DNA of 64,000 nt from Protula sp. h YS-2021. Its lineage: Eukaryota; Annelida; Polychaeta; Sabellida; Serpulidae. The translations under genes and the position numbers were made by a program. The stretch's first letter is position 1. Each line of letters begins with the position of its first letter. The DNA lies in NCBI GenBank assembly GCA_949752745.1, contig OX457027.1, positions 93,567,728 through 93,631,727 of the forward strand, in the 5' to 3' direction. Below, in pieces: positions 48,929-61,749 of the stretch. The notes beneath the pieces were generated by a model, which was not told the origin of the DNA, searched no databases, and was given only the letters and a program-made list of their open reading frames with translations.

Positions 48929-51900
48929 ATGAAACACAGGCCTCGAATAATACTACTTGCATTGGCAATTCTGTATGGTGAGTGTAAATAGCAATTGATA
49001 ATTTAACACGTGTAGTAACATTTAAATGTTATTCAAACATTGGTTGTTGCTATCTGTGATACTCCAAAATAGTGCATAAAAGGATTTATTTTGATTTCAG
49101 CCTTTTTCTACCCTTGTTGCTCGTGGGCTTAATCTACTAAGTCATTACATTAAAACAGTGAATGGTCTTTATTAAATATTTACATTATCATTATCCGATG
49201 TCTTATAGCGCAGAAAAGTGTAAATGATACAACACGAGCGTCAAGAGTGACTTATTTAGCCTTATATTTTATAAGCGAGTGTTTGTTAACGTAAACAATA
49301 GACACGTGGATATCGTCACGAGTGATTTTTCGAACGCAATACTTCGTCCGAAAGGGCTTGGTTACGTAAATGAAGCTGCCACATCCACGAGTGGTTTGTT
49401 TATTTATACAATAGACACGTGGATATTGTCAGGAGTGATTTGTCAAATGCAATACTTCGTCCGAGGGGGCTTGTTTATGTAAATGAAGGGGCTCTTTGAA
49501 ACACCCATAAAAATTTACTTGTACAAAATTCCATAAGACAAACACAGATTTTTATAATATCGGCAAACAACTATAAAGAACACAGCAGTGTAAAGCATTC
49601 AAAAAAGTGTTTATTCTTGGCCAATAAAGGAAGATTTAGCGTAATTTTATTAGCTTTAACAACTTTCCAGCATATCTGCAATCGCTACGATCTTTACAAA
49701 ACCTATAACAAAAGCATCACTTTAATGACTTCAGTCAGTAGCTGGGATTAAACCATGCAGCAGTGAGTGGCAGACAACAGTTTTTTTATATAAATACAAG
49801 CAAGAAAGCAAGAAACTGCAAAAAACTTTAGCAAATATTCTGAAGCACAACAGACAGTAAACTCTTGCAAAAATTGTCTAGTTTGGGATCATCGAGATCT
49901 TCGAATTTTTTTTCAAAAATTAAAACAAAGAAAGGTTATACCAGTTTCTTTAAAACGTCATAATCATCGACACCTAAGCTTCTTAAACCCAAATATTGGC
50001 TGTTTATGATATTGTAATGCAACGGGTAGTTAATCAGTAGTACGTATGTACGCCGCTAGCTTGGCGTCCAGCGATGATGCAGCGACGTTATCAATCTGCT
50101 GATGCATTATGGAGGATATCTGTGTCATTCCTCGATTAACGCTTTGTTCTTTAGGATTCTGATCGAGGCTATAGACTCGCAATTCCAAAACTTGAAAATT
50201 GTTTGCTTGCAAGTGGTTCTGGTAAATCTGCGCAACATGTGGACTCCCACTTTCGTGCACAAAGATTGCCCGCTGGTTTTTCTGTATGTTTAGAATAACC
50301 AAAGTGGTTGGAACCTCGTTTATGTAGCAATTGGCGTTCAAATTTCCTTCAATGATAACTACCTGCGAAAACCAACCAAAACAAATGGCACCCCAGACCA
50401 TAACTGCGCCTCCTCAAAAATGTTCACTTGATTTACGGAACATTCGGTGTAGCGTTCTTCGACGCGTCTATACATCAGCACGGAATAACTCACGTCTTGA
50501 CTTGCGGTTGAATAAAATGCTTCACCAGTTACGATGTTTATAGGATTGTGATATTGCAAAGCGTTTAAAGAACCAAAGGATAACGACTCAGTTTGACTAA
50601 TGAACTACATGACAAACCCCAAGTAAACACCTTGAAAAGTATGCTAGAGAACAAGCACAAAGAAAGGATGTGCAAAATTAGGGTAGAACGTGTTATTAAA
50701 ATGTTGACTAAAATACATATAGCTTGAATCACAAATTGATTTTCAGTTGTTTACTTTTTTGTCCCCCAGTATATATAGACTGGTGGCATACCGCGTGAAT
50801 GACGTCATAGTGCATATCATTATAATGCTGAAATTTTGATATCTTAAAATATAAAAAATACGCAAAATATTCCGCTTAAAAGGTTTCTTGAATAGTCAGA
50901 TCCACATGTGACCAGAAGGCACCCGCTTCTCCCTTTATATTTGGTTAAAATAGTAAATTTTGTTAGAATTTCTTGCTAAAATAATATTTTATTACAATTC
51001 CCTTCTGACACTCTATCTTTCGAAACTTTTATCCGGTCCTATAATGGAGGTGGTAAAACTCAAGAAAATTGTTTTAATGAAGGCTGCATGACGTCACAAT
51101 CTTCTAGAATTTTAGAATTGCAGGTTGTAAATCAATCAATTAATTGCACAATTAGTATTCTTTTGAGCGACAATAATGTTAATACTGCTGAGTATATTTC
51201 TTCATGCTTCCCATACCACTGGCCATTTGCATTTGGGTAAATATTTATAACAGGTTCGCCATATTTCTCAACCAAAGTATGTTTTATTCATTGTGAATAA
51301 TGTGTCGTGAACGCATATTTATGCTCATTATAACAACGTGAAGTGACCGTAGTTATCAATTAACCTAGTGAGTGTTTGTTTTCTCTGTTTTTTTATTTTT
51401 AATTAATTCAAGTTCATATCATTGCTCATACAACTCACAAGGTTCTGTAACTCCTGAAACTTTTAACTTTTAAGTTTACATTCTACAAATCTTCTGGTAA
51501 AGGGATATATCACGCGATTTGTCTGGCGTCAGGGTATTCTTTTCAAATTATTTTTAATATGTGCTCTCCAAATACATTGTTTCAATATTTAGGATGTGTT
51601 TATGCACTAGGTCAAAAATTTGAATCTGAAATTGTGGCTCCGTTCGCTTATATCAAAAGGTCTGATTAGTAGGATCAAACAGTCGAAAATTATTTTCTAA
51701 ACGTCATCTCTCGTAATTTGACGAATTGTTTGAGAAACGCTGCCAGTTGTACAGAAGTATACATTAACGCTCTTGATTACTCTTATTTATGAAAAGGCAC
51801 TAATTATAATTTACTTAGTTGTTAGTTATTTAGTTGTGGAATTTTTGCAACGTCATTAAAATTGAGAGAATATATTTTGGTCCTGTTCTAGGATATCATG

Positions 51901-54311
51901 AAACTGTCGGTCATGCTAAATTGTTTGTCTAATTGTACTATTTTAAGCAAAAAAATTGCTCAAGAAGAAAGGGGAAAATCAAACCCCAGAGTCCCTCTCC
52001 CCTACTTAGTCGTCCTTGTTGTCTAAAGAAAGACGATATATATAATGATATTTTGTTCTTTATTTAAGACGGGTGAAAGTGCACTTTGCACAAAATCGAT
52101 GGAGTTGCCTTGTGGGTATACGCAATAATAGTAGGACTATATCCGCTTCAATTCTCTCCTGGTCGTTGCTTAGCAACTCTGTAAAGAAACAGCAAAAGGA
52201 TCTGCTAATGTCGTTAAAACAGCGTCCATTTGCCAAATATCAAATCATTAAAACTCGAATTGCACAAACACTGTTATATGTCAGTGTTTGCTGTAATCTA
52301 GGGTTCTTTGAACTGTGGCATGAAAATCATTAACATTATATCTCAGCAAATATCTGTTATTTCAGAATAACCAAATGCATATTTGCAAAAAAATGAAGCG
52401 CAAACAACGAAAGCTTTTTGTCTAAACAAAGAAGCAGGTAACAGCAATGTTACAGTTACTAAACATGTTACAGTTACTAACAATGTTACAGTTACTAAAC
52501 ATGTTACAGTTACTGACATTTTATTGCTGCAGTGATCTCTTATTGAAATTGAACCTCGTGCAAAAATAGTTTTGAAAACGTTCCCTCGAAGGAGAAGAAC
52601 TGTTTATTTGTAGACATCTAAAGTAATACAGATAATGCTATTTATCTCTTGCAAAGTTATAAAACCCATGTCAAATCTCTACGTTTTGGTCTCCTCCCCC
52701 TTTTCCAGCCTATCCGTCAACCCCTTGCAAACGTGATTGCACGCCCCTTAAATGGTTAAGAAACATTAAAGGGCCTCAAATGTCTTCACACTTCAGATGT
52801 CATACCGCATACATCCCATATTATACATCATTACACCAGATGCCATATCGCATATCTCCCGTATATTATGTCTGTACGCCAGATTCCATGCCGCATATCT
52901 CAATATTATACATTTGTTGGCTAGGTGCCATACGGCATATCTCCATATTTACATCTATACACCAAAAGTCATACCGCATATCTCCATATTATACTTTTGT
53001 AGGCCAGATGCCAAACCGCATATCTCCCATATTATACATTTGTACGCCAGATGCCATAAAGCATATCTGGCAATTGTCGCTCGTGCGTTGGTGTCTCAGA
53101 CCTGTTTATAAAAAGCAGAACAATAGCTACGTCATTATCGGCATTTACTAAAAATATTTTATAAATAGCGTGAAGTGTCGCAAATCGAATTCTTATCTCA
53201 TTGTTTAAAGCACGTGTGGCAACTCATTCAGTCATTACAGAGGACTACACCTTGGTTTTTTCGTTGAGCAGTCAGGTCATTGCCATCTGCTGCTCGGTAA
53301 TGTGACATAATAAGTTTTTCTGTAAATTCCACGGCATTTCCTGTTATTATCACCCATCATTTTGCTAAAAAGCACATGAAACAAAATACATTTTATTTAT
53401 ATGTTAGTCGTTCACTAATTCGTTTTTCTCTATATTTAATGGATTTACATTTTATTATTGCAGGCTTCAACATGAAAGCAGATTGTCAAGGTGAGTAAAG
53501 AAATGACATAGATGGGTAAATACGTGATCGTTAATTTGGTTAGTAATGCTAAGTCACCAGTTAATTTGTGGGTAATGAGACGTCACCAATGATCTGGTGA
53601 GTAATAACGAGTCACCAGTGATTTAAGGTAGGTATTGGTGAAGGTAATTCTATGCCAACAGTGATTTAGGCAGTAAAGTTAAGTCACCAATTATTTGGTG
53701 GGTGATGCTACGTCAACAATGATTTCGTGATGATGAAACGTCAACAGTGATTTTCTGACTAATGACACGTCACCAGTGATTTGGTGAGTTATGTTACGCC
53801 AGCAATGATCTGGTGAGTAATGACGCGTCACCAGTGACATGGGATAGGAGGTGAGGGTGTAATTCTCTATATCATTAATGACTTTGTGATTTATATAACG
53901 TCACCAGTGATCTGAGCAGTAATTCTACGTCACCAATGACTTGCCGAGTATTGCAATCTGTGATTCTATTACTAAGTAATCACTATGTTAGTCACATTTA
54001 AATATTTGTTTGCATGTACACTTCCAATTTTACGAGCACTAATTTTTAAGCATGAATTCCTTCACACAGAACACTATTTAAAACAAACTGATCATTTTTT
54101 TCAATCTGGGACAACATATTGCGTACGTGCGTGCCCGGGGGAAGGGGGGTCTAGGTCACTGCGTATGCACTGCGTACAGGGGAGATGTAGGGTCAAAAAT
54201 TGACTTTATGGATGTCCCCTTATGTAATTGACTCTGCAGCATCGGCCATTTTTAGCCCAGCTTACGTTACACGTAAGCTGAGGTATTCCTATCGGTCTGC
54301 GGATGGCTTCC

Positions 54312-54391
<80 letters not shown>

Positions 54392-55162
54392 ATTAGTTCG
54401 CCGTAAACTTTGTTTCAAAATGCATCTCCTCCTACAATTTTGATCCAATGTCATTTATTTTTGGTGTGAGGCACCCCTAAGGGGTCGTGCATATGGCTTG
54501 TACTTTTCTAGTCGATCGGGTGATTTTTGAATTTTTGGGAAATTTTTAAAGAAAAAAAATTAAAATGTATCTCCTCCTACATTTTTGACCCGATGTCATT
54601 TGTTTTTGGTATGAGGCACCCCTAAAGGGTCGTGCGTACGGCTTGTGTTTTTTTTAGTCGATCGGACAATTTTTGTATTTTGGGGGATTTTTTTAAGCAA
54701 AAATTTTGAAAAAAAATGCATCTACTCCTACAATTTTGGTTCTATGTCATTTATTTTTGGTGTGAGGCATTCCTAAGCGGTCGTGCATACGGCTTGTGCT
54801 TTTTTAGTCGATCGGATGATTTTTTAACTTTTGGGGATTTTTTAAAGAAATTTTAAAATGTATCTCCTCTTACATTTTTGACCCGATGTCATTTATTTTT
54901 GGTATGAGGCACCCCTAAATGGTCGTTCATACGGCTTGTGCTTTTTTAGTTTGTATTTTTGGGGAATTTTTAAAGCAAAAATTTCGAACATAATTCAAAA
55001 TGCATCTACCCCTACAATTTTGATTCGATGTCATTTATTTTTGGTGTGAGTGCATACGGCTTGTGCTTTTTAGTCGATCGGGCAATTTTTGTATTTTTAG
55101 GGAGTTTTTGAAGAAAAAAACTTCAAAATGCATTTGCCCCTACAGTTTTGAACCGATTTCTT

Positions 55163-55197
<35 letters not shown>

Positions 55198-58100
55198 GTT
55201 TGAGGCATCCCTAAGGGGTTGAGCATACGACTTGCGCTTTTTAGTCGATCCGACAATTTCTGTATTTTTTGGGAATTTTTGAAGAATAACTTCAAAAATG
55301 CATTTCCTCCTACAGTTTTTATCCGATTTCATTTATTTTTGGCTATGAGGCATCCTTAGGTAGGCAGGGGAATTTTTGATGAAAATACCTCAAAATGAAT
55401 TTTCTCCTGCAGTTTTGATCAAACATCATGTATTTTGGGGCTGAGGCATGCTTAGGGTGTCGTGAATATGGCCTGTCTTTTTCTGTCGATGAGAGAATTT
55501 TTGAAGAAAACAATTCAAAATGCATTTCCTCCTACAGTTTTTATCAGATTTCATTTATTTCCGATATGAGCCGTCTCTAGGGGGTCATGCATACGGCTTG
55601 TGCTTTTTGAGTGAATTGGAAAACTTTTGAATTTTTTTCGGAATTTTTGAAAAAAAAATTAAATGAATCTCCTCCTACAACGCATAAACGCAAGTTAAAT
55701 GAACTTGCGCAGTAGTCAGATTTAACAACCGCACATCGACGCGAGTTAAATGAACATTCGCAGTAGTCCAAATTAAGTACTGCGCATCGATGCAAGTTAA
55801 ATAAACATGCGCATTGGTCCGAAATGTGAACCGCGCATCGACGGAAGATAAATAAAGATGCGAACTGGTCCAAAATAAGCACCGCGCATCAACGCAAGTT
55901 ACATAAACATGCGCACTTGTCCGAAAAAAGAACTACGCATCGACGTAAGTTAAATAGACATGCGCAGTGGTCCGAAATGCGAACCGCGCATCAACGCAGC
56001 CTAAAGAAACATGCGCACTGGTCAAAAATGAGCACCGAGCATCAACGCAAGTTAAATAAACATGCGCACTTCTCCGGAATTCGAACCGCGCATCAACGCA
56101 AGTTAAATAAACATGCGCAGTTTCGAAATGCGAACCACGCTCCAGCGCAAGTTAAAAAAAAACATTTGCACTGGTCCAAAATAAGCACTGCGCATCAACG
56201 CAAGTTAAATAAACATGCGCACTGGTCCGAAATTCGAACTGCTCATCAACGCAAGTTGAATAACCACGCACACTGGTCCAAAATGCAAACCGCGCACCAA
56301 CGCAAGTTAAATAAACATATGCACACGTCCAAAATAAGCACCGTGCATCAACGCAAGTTAAATAAACATGCAAACTGGTCCGAAATGCAAACCGCGCATC
56401 AAGGCAACCTAAGGAAACTTGGGCTGTCCCAAATAAGTACCGCTCATCAACGCAAGTAAAATAAACATGCGCATTGGTATGGAATAAGAACCGCACATCA
56501 ACACAAGGTAAATAAACATGCGCACTGATCCGAAATAAGAACCGCACATCAACACAAGGTAAATAAACATGCGCACTGATCCGAAATAAGAACCGCACTT
56601 CCACACAAGGTAAAAAAACATGGGCGCTCGTCCGAAATGCGAACCGCACATCAACGCAAGTTAAATAAACATGTGCACTGTTCCAAAATGAGAGCCGCGC
56701 ATCTACGGAAAATTAAATAAACATGCGCACTTGTCTGAATAAGAACCGCGCATCAAGGCAAGTTACATAAATATGCGCACTGGTCCGAAATGCGAGCGTT
56801 GTTTGAAGGTATCTATGGCAGACTATCCAGTCTACCAGAGATACAAAAAATTTGTTTCCCATTTTTCTGGGAAAGAAATCTTTGTATGCATTTATCGGTC
56901 TATGTTCTGGTCCGGTACTAAATTAATTATTGAGCTAGCTCTTTGCCGTCTCATCTTTTGAAGCCCAATTTTTCAGGAAAATTCCCTTGCTCATGCACGC
57001 TGGAATTGGTCTTATTGCTTTTCATAAGCTGGGACTTTGTCCTTAGACAAATTTGTTATTTATTTCACTGGGAATTGTTGTCGACGGAAATGTTAAGCTT
57101 AAGCAAGTAACTTTTCACACAGCAACGACCGTATAACAAACGGGAGTAACAGTACCCGTTGCCAGTCACAAAGTGGAAGTCTACATCAAGTACCGGTAAT
57201 GCTTTACTACTACGGAAATGATTCTATGGCTGATTTAACAGGGGATGGAGGTATGTCAGGTGATGGAGGCATGTCAGGTCAAGGAGATTCATCAGGGGGA
57301 GGAGGCATGTCAGGCCATGGAGATTCATCAGGAGGAGGAGGCATGTCAGGCCATGGAGATTCATCAGGAGGTGGAGGCATGCCCGGTCAAGGAGATGCAA
57401 CAGGGGGAGGAGGCATGTCAGGTCATGGAGATTCATCAGGGGGAGGAGGCATGTCAGGTCATGGAGATTCATCAGGAGGTGGAGGCATGCCCGGTCAAGG
57501 AGATGCAACAGGGGGAGGAGGCTTGTCAGGCCATGGAGATTCATCAGGGGGAGGAGGCATGTCAGGCCATGGAGATTCATCAGGAGGTGGAGGCATGCCC
57601 GGTCAAGGAGATGCAACAGGGGGAGGAGGCATGTCAGGTCATGGAGATTCATCAGGGGGAGGAGGCATGTCAGGCCATGGAGATTCATCAGGAGGTGGAG
57701 GCATGCCCGGTCAAGGAGATGCAACAGGGGGAGGAGGCATGTCAGGCCATGGAGATTCATCAGGTGGAGGAGGCATGTCAGGCCATGGGGATTCATCAGG
57801 AGGTGGAGGCATGTCAGGCCATGGGGATTCATCAGGAGGTGGAGGCATGCCCGGTCAAGGAGATGCAACAGGGGGAGGAGGCATGTCAGGTCATGGAGAT
57901 TCATCAGGGGGAGGAGGCATGTCAGGCCATGGGGATTCATCAGGAAGTGGAGGCATGCCCGGTCAAGGAGATTTACCAGGAGGCGGAGGAGATACACAAG
58001 AGGATGGAAACCCTAACCGCGAAAACCCTGACGATGATGGTAACAGGGACGATGGCAACACCGGTCAAACAGACAACAGACGTCCTGGAGGTCAGAGCAT

Positions 58101-60342
58101 ATTTGCCTCTTGCTAACATTACTTTGAAATACGGCCTTTCGTTAAGTAAAATCACTTAGCCAGGGCATTGGTTTAGTTGCAGGAATCAGTCCTTGTGACA
58201 GTGTTCAACATTGTTTTGTCATAACAGCGTCAGTATACCGAGGTCTTCTGTTATAAAAAAGAATGCGGTTGTAATTTCAGTGAACGACGACGGAAGCTTC
58301 GATGTTGGAGGATTGACTGAGAGGGTCGTCCGCCTGGAGATTACGGTACGAAAATGCAGAGATATAATTTCTAATATCTTTTGATTGATTGATTGGTTGA
58401 TCTGTTGGTTGGTTGTTGATTGATTCCTATGTGGTTATGTTTAGAAGGAAATATCTGATATCGGATCCTAGAAAAGCAATCAAACTGAAAGAAATAATTA
58501 ATTACATGAAAGATAATGTAAATTATTGAGGGAGGAGTTTTTTTGTTTTTTTCTTGTTTTTTTTTTTTTTAGTTTAACAAAAGGGAAAAAACTAATGCAG
58601 AGCGTTTGCCTGATAATGTCAAGGTCCCTTATTCCTTACAAAAATTACACCACCTCAATACGAATGTGGGGGGTGGGGAGAATTGGCACCCGTTTCCAGA
58701 CAGGGTCCGGATAACTTCCAAAAATTAAACTTATAAGGGTCGGAAAATGACAGCCCTAAGTCACTTTGTAAAGTTACTTCTTGTCCATTATCACTTTAAT
58801 AGAACAAAATATGGCCTAGGTGTGAGCTCTAGGCCTTTACATTCCGAGTTTTGTGTTCTTACCCTGGAGGCGAGAAGCATTGTTGTCACTATTTGTTTAC
58901 ATTTGCGTTGTTGTCGAAGTGCTGATCTATTGACCTGGGTCACAAATAAGGAGTCGCCCATTTGATAACCAGAGTTTAGGTAGGAAAGCCAAATTCTTTG
59001 GTCTATACTTGTATTCCTAGCTATAAAAAAGCAACAAAAATCGTTACGCTCTAGAAAAATAAATTAAGTGAGTGGCCATTCACATGAACATCGGAGTACT
59101 AGAGATCATTCACACGAGCACTAGAGATCATTAACATTAACACCAAAGCATTAAAATCATTCACATGAATATCGGAGTACTGGAGATCATTCACATGAAT
59201 ACCCGAGCACTTAAAATCATTCGTATGAACACCAGAGCACTAATGGTCATTTACATGAACACCGGAGCACTGGGGATCATTCACATGGACACTCACATCA
59301 TCCTCACGTTTTGGTGGAATCTGGTTCACAAGAACCACCATTACAGTGTAGGATGTAAAAATGACCGCGATGAGGTCACAGAAATCAAACACTTCGGAGC
59401 ATATAAAGCATGACCGGTCCTATCTGGGGCGATCATGCGTTGATCCCGATACCTCTTGGCGTCTTATTAGAAGACAGACTGTTGTGAACTGCCCTCGCAA
59501 CCATTGTGTGCAAGCCGTCTCTTACCAGCATCAGAATTGCCTATACCTTTCCCTAAGTGGCCTTTACTTCCATTTTTACGACCGCATTCATAGCATGGAA
59601 GAATAACATGGAAGATTGTTTTTGAACGCCTGCCCCCGTATCCAACAGCTTAGCTTAACATGTCACGGAAGGAAAGGATTTCACCAGCTCTGTTGTTTAA
59701 CTTTACTTCTTTTTTTAGTCTACTTTCTATTCTAGACCTAATTTGAACTTAACTTTTACTTACTGAGTGGCTGAAGCTCATGCTTTGCTCAAGGTTAGAG
59801 TTTGGGCTTAAGTACGAGTTTGAGCCACGTTATTATTGAATACGGATGCTGGCTTTCCTAAGCCTGGTAGCAGAGCGGTTGAGTGGATTGGCTGTATGCC
59901 AAACAGCTCACACAATGAAACGGATTAGTGGAAAAAAGAAAGGGGTGGGGGGGGGGGGGAGTGATGGTGCATGACACCAGTGTTATAAAATAGTTGTTGG
60001 TTTGCAATTATAAAACTTGCAAATTAAAACAAATATGAAAAGAGCGATTTTTTTGCTCCGAATAATTTGGATCCAACAAAAAATAAACAAATAAATGAGC
60101 AGAATAAACAGATTTGTTTAAGAAATTCGCTACGTACGAAAAAAAAGTTTAATGTTTGCACAATAATTGCAGTTAATAAATTCTGTTTGTTGCAGGAAAA
60201 TGGAGAGAACTTTGAGAACGAAAATTCAATTGAACTGTGCATGCATATGTTCGGGGCTTGCGCATCGATAGAGGAAACGTTCGAACTATTGGCTAATTTA
60301 AATCCACCAATCAACTGCCACGACACCGAGGAGTGGGAGATG
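48929..60342 (+). CDS. probable secreted glycine-rich repeat protein, five exons identified
   Basis: Exon 1 (48929-48977) encodes MKHRPRIILLALAILY, a signal peptide, and ends in GTGAGT. Exon 2 (53464-53490) is only 27 nt (GFNMKADCQ). Exon 3 (about 57104-58090) encodes a Ser/Asn-rich lead, LYYYGNDSM, then 20 units of 12 residues (SGHGDSSGGGGM and PGQGDATGGGGM), mostly in the order S, S, P, and an acidic Asn/Asp tail. Exon 4 (58281-58345) reads VNDDGSFDVGGLTERVVRLE. Exon 5 (60196-60342) reads ENGENFENENSIELCMHMFG to DTEEWEM. Phases agree at each junction (1, 1, 1, 0) and all donors and acceptors are GT/AG; the acceptor of exon 3 is the weakest choice. A further exon near 60513-60570 is possible. 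The composition suits an extracellular matrix, mucus or mineral-associated protein; I do not recognise the family. Confidence 0.65.
49303..49492. repeat. two direct copies of about 83 bp
   Basis: GACACGTGGATAT(C/T)GTCA, followed by TTCGTCCGA and TGTAAATGAAG-type ends, begins near 49303 and again near 49407. Confidence 0.85.
50030..50560 (-). pseudogene. Tc1/mariner transposase relic (C-terminal half)
   Basis: The minus strand reads EERYTECSVN then, after one frame change, VMVWGAICFG, VIIEGNLNANCYINEV, RAIFVHESGSPHVAQ and YSLDQNPKEQ. These match Tc1 motifs VMVWGA, FIEGNLNAxRYIDEV, AIFQQDNARPH and YSPDLNPIE. The catalytic Asp of QQDNARPH is replaced (HESGSPH), and a frameshift lies at about 50400, so it is inactive. 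The N-terminal helix-turn-helix part and terminal repeats were not identified. It lies inside the long first intron of the secreted-protein gene, on the opposite strand. Confidence 0.8.
52440..52522. repeat. ATGTTACAGTTACTAA tandem repeat
   Basis: Four copies of an about 20-bp unit. Confidence 0.85.
52780..53075. repeat. 44-48 bp tandem repeat
   Basis: Six copies of a unit with CATACCGCATATCTCC(C)ATATTATAC and GTACGCCAGATGC. The ORFs of 104 and 123 aa here are repeat shadows. Confidence 0.85.
53540..53965. repeat. 30-35 bp tandem repeat
   Basis: About 12 copies of GTCACCAGTGATTTGGTGAGTAATG-like units in intron 2 of the secreted-protein gene. Each unit contains GGTGAGTA, a donor-like motif resembling the exon 2 donor (GTGAGTAAAG), so the array may derive from exon-edge sequence. 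Confidence 0.8.
54312..54393. repeat. (GTTA)n microsatellite
   Basis: About 20 GTTA units. Confidence 0.95.
54410..55675. repeat. 150-165 bp tandem repeat, about eight copies
   Basis: Each unit has AAAATGCATCTCCTCCTACA, ATGTCATTTATTTTTGG, GAGGCACCCCTAAGG, CATACGGCTTGTGC and TAGTCGATCGG. Later copies are more diverged and one holds a long oligo-T (55160-55196). Confidence 0.9.
55676..56790. repeat. 56-60 bp minisatellite, about 19 copies
   Basis: Unit of the type CGCGCATCAACGCAAGTTAAATAAACATGCGCACTGGTCCGAAATG. It keeps frames open on both strands, producing 180-aa and 165-aa ORFs with internally repetitive sequence that are not genes. Confidence 0.92.
56800..57103. other. no recognisable feature
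   Basis: Unique sequence just upstream of exon 3 of the secreted-protein gene. Other acceptors (for example TTTTTCAG at 56972-56979) exist but do not open the repeat frame. Confidence 0.5.
58346..60195 (+). other. intron 4 of the secreted-protein gene
   Basis: Contains a GATTGATTGGTTG tract, an oligo-T run and a 36-bp tandem repeat. A tRNA-like A-box (GTAGCAGAGCGGTTGAG at 59868) lacks a B-box. No gene recognised. Confidence 0.5.
59085..59295. repeat. 36-bp tandem repeat
   Basis: About six copies of CACATGAACACCGGAGCACTGGAGATCATT-like units. Confidence 0.85.
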
Positions 60343-61375
60343 GTAATACAAAAGTTTCCTCCAAAACATTATTCGAAGCAAAGTCAATTTGTTTTGATAT
60401 CGTAAAAAAAAATTCAAGTTGATCGTTATTTTTTTAACGATATAATGATAAACCCCCGAAGCTGGTGAATCAGTAATTCCTGTCACCCCCACCCTCCTCT
60501 CGCATTCTACAGCACTGGTAGCACGAATCTGATAGTGGATTACGAACAGTGTGCAAGGCTAAGAGAGGTTTTATGATTTATGATTTTATGATTAAAAAAA
60601 AAATATTGTTTTATTTATTTATTTATTTTTTTGTTTATTTATTTATCTTTTTTTAAATGCATATTCTCATATAATTTACAATTGCTGTTTCCTTTACACA
60701 CGCGGTGGAAATCATGAAATAAACGACTTTTACAGGGGCATATTTCTGGTATTCAAAGTTTTAGAGGGGTGGGGAAGGAGGTGGGGTAGAGATGGGCCCT
60801 TAATATCATCTGATACTTTTCCCAAGAGTTTCCTCGCGTAGTTTCACTTTCTCGCCAAAATTTAAACCGTTTGTTTTGTCACCATGCTCAATTTTTCAGT
60901 TAAACTCTCTGGGCCGGTGTAAGGAAACGTTTTGACCCCCAAAATAAATCGACCCTCCGGTCGATTTGTTTTAAAACAAACAGACCCCCCGGTCGATTTG
61001 TTTTAAAACAAACAGACTCCCTCTGAAATATTTTAACCCTCTTATTTTTTGTTGATTTCTTTATTTCTTTCCATATATGGCCACCTTATTAGTTTCTTTA
61101 ATTGAAATAAAAACTATATCCCCGAATAACAATCTATCTAGCAACTAACATCTGCATTTTCAAACACGAAAACACTTCCAACACCACTAACATACAGTCA
61201 CCAAAAAATCTGTCTAAGCTCAATAATGGCATTTCAAAGGCTCAAAATAATAATTTTCTACATCAAGAGGTAGAAAATGCTTAAAATAGTATTTTAAAAC
61301 CGCATGCACCTTTTTTACTTCTAGTTTATATTTAAACATGAATATTTGGAGGGGGTCATTTTATTATGGGGGAGG
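60343..61375. other. no recognisable gene
   Basis: A possible exon (60513-60569; TGSTNLIVDYEQCARLRE in one frame) lacks a phase match to exon 5. A direct repeat GACCCCCCGGTCGATTTGTT and a nearby GACCCTCCGGTCGATTTGTT-like copy lie at 60950-61015. Confidence 0.45.
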
Positions 61376-61387
61376 AGTAGGTAATAT

Positions 61388-61479
61388 ATGGGCAAGCTGC
61401 CCCACTTTTTGGATGGGCAAGCTGCCCCACCTTTTCGGTGGGGCAGCTTGCCCATCCAAAAGTGGGGCAGCTTGCCCAT
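61388..61479. repeat. hairpin: nested GGGCAAGCTGCCCCAC inverted repeat
   Basis: ATGGGCAAGCTGCCCCAC occurs twice on the left and its complement twice on the right around a TTTTC loop, so about 43 nt pair with one A/T-run length difference. Each copy also contains AAGCTT-like symmetry (GGCAAGCTGCC). Confidence 0.9.
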
Positions 61480-61749
61480 TCTCATGAGAGAATTGTCCCA
61501 GTTAAGAGGAGCGAGTGTAGTGGGGAGTTGTTACGAGACGATGACGAAAGAAGAACGTCATTTGATGCAAGGATAGCAAAAGTGTGTTTCCGGTGAAACG
61601 TTGTACGTTGTGTGTACAATGGTATGGGGCTGGTATGGGGATGGTAGGGACTTAGGTTGTGAAAAAAAAAAGTGTGGTGTGCCGAGACGTCTCGAGTGAA
61701 AGAGAGAGGGGGGGATTGGAGAGAGTTATAAGAGTTTTATTTAAAAAAA

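Larger units (their letters stand above)
48978..53463 (+). other. intron 1 of the secreted-protein gene
   Basis: 4.5 kb containing a 100-bp direct duplication, a Tc1 relic and short tandem arrays. Otherwise no recognisable gene (49500-50020 and 50570-52430 hold nothing I can name; the 86-aa ORF at 52073-52333 is unassigned). Confidence 0.5.

Noticed and set aside
55917..56649. 180-aa plus-strand and 165-aa minus-strand ORFs
   Set aside because: Both overlap the 56-60 bp minisatellite on opposite strands. No start context, splice sites or domain.
57224..58159. Opposite-strand and alternative-frame long ORFs over the glycine-rich exon
   Set aside because: Shadows of the 36-bp repeat. Only the Gly-rich frame connects by phase to neighbouring exons and a signal peptide.
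59868..59905. tRNA-Leu/Ser-like start (GTAGCAGAGCGGTTGAG)
   Set aside because: No B-box or 3' half follows.
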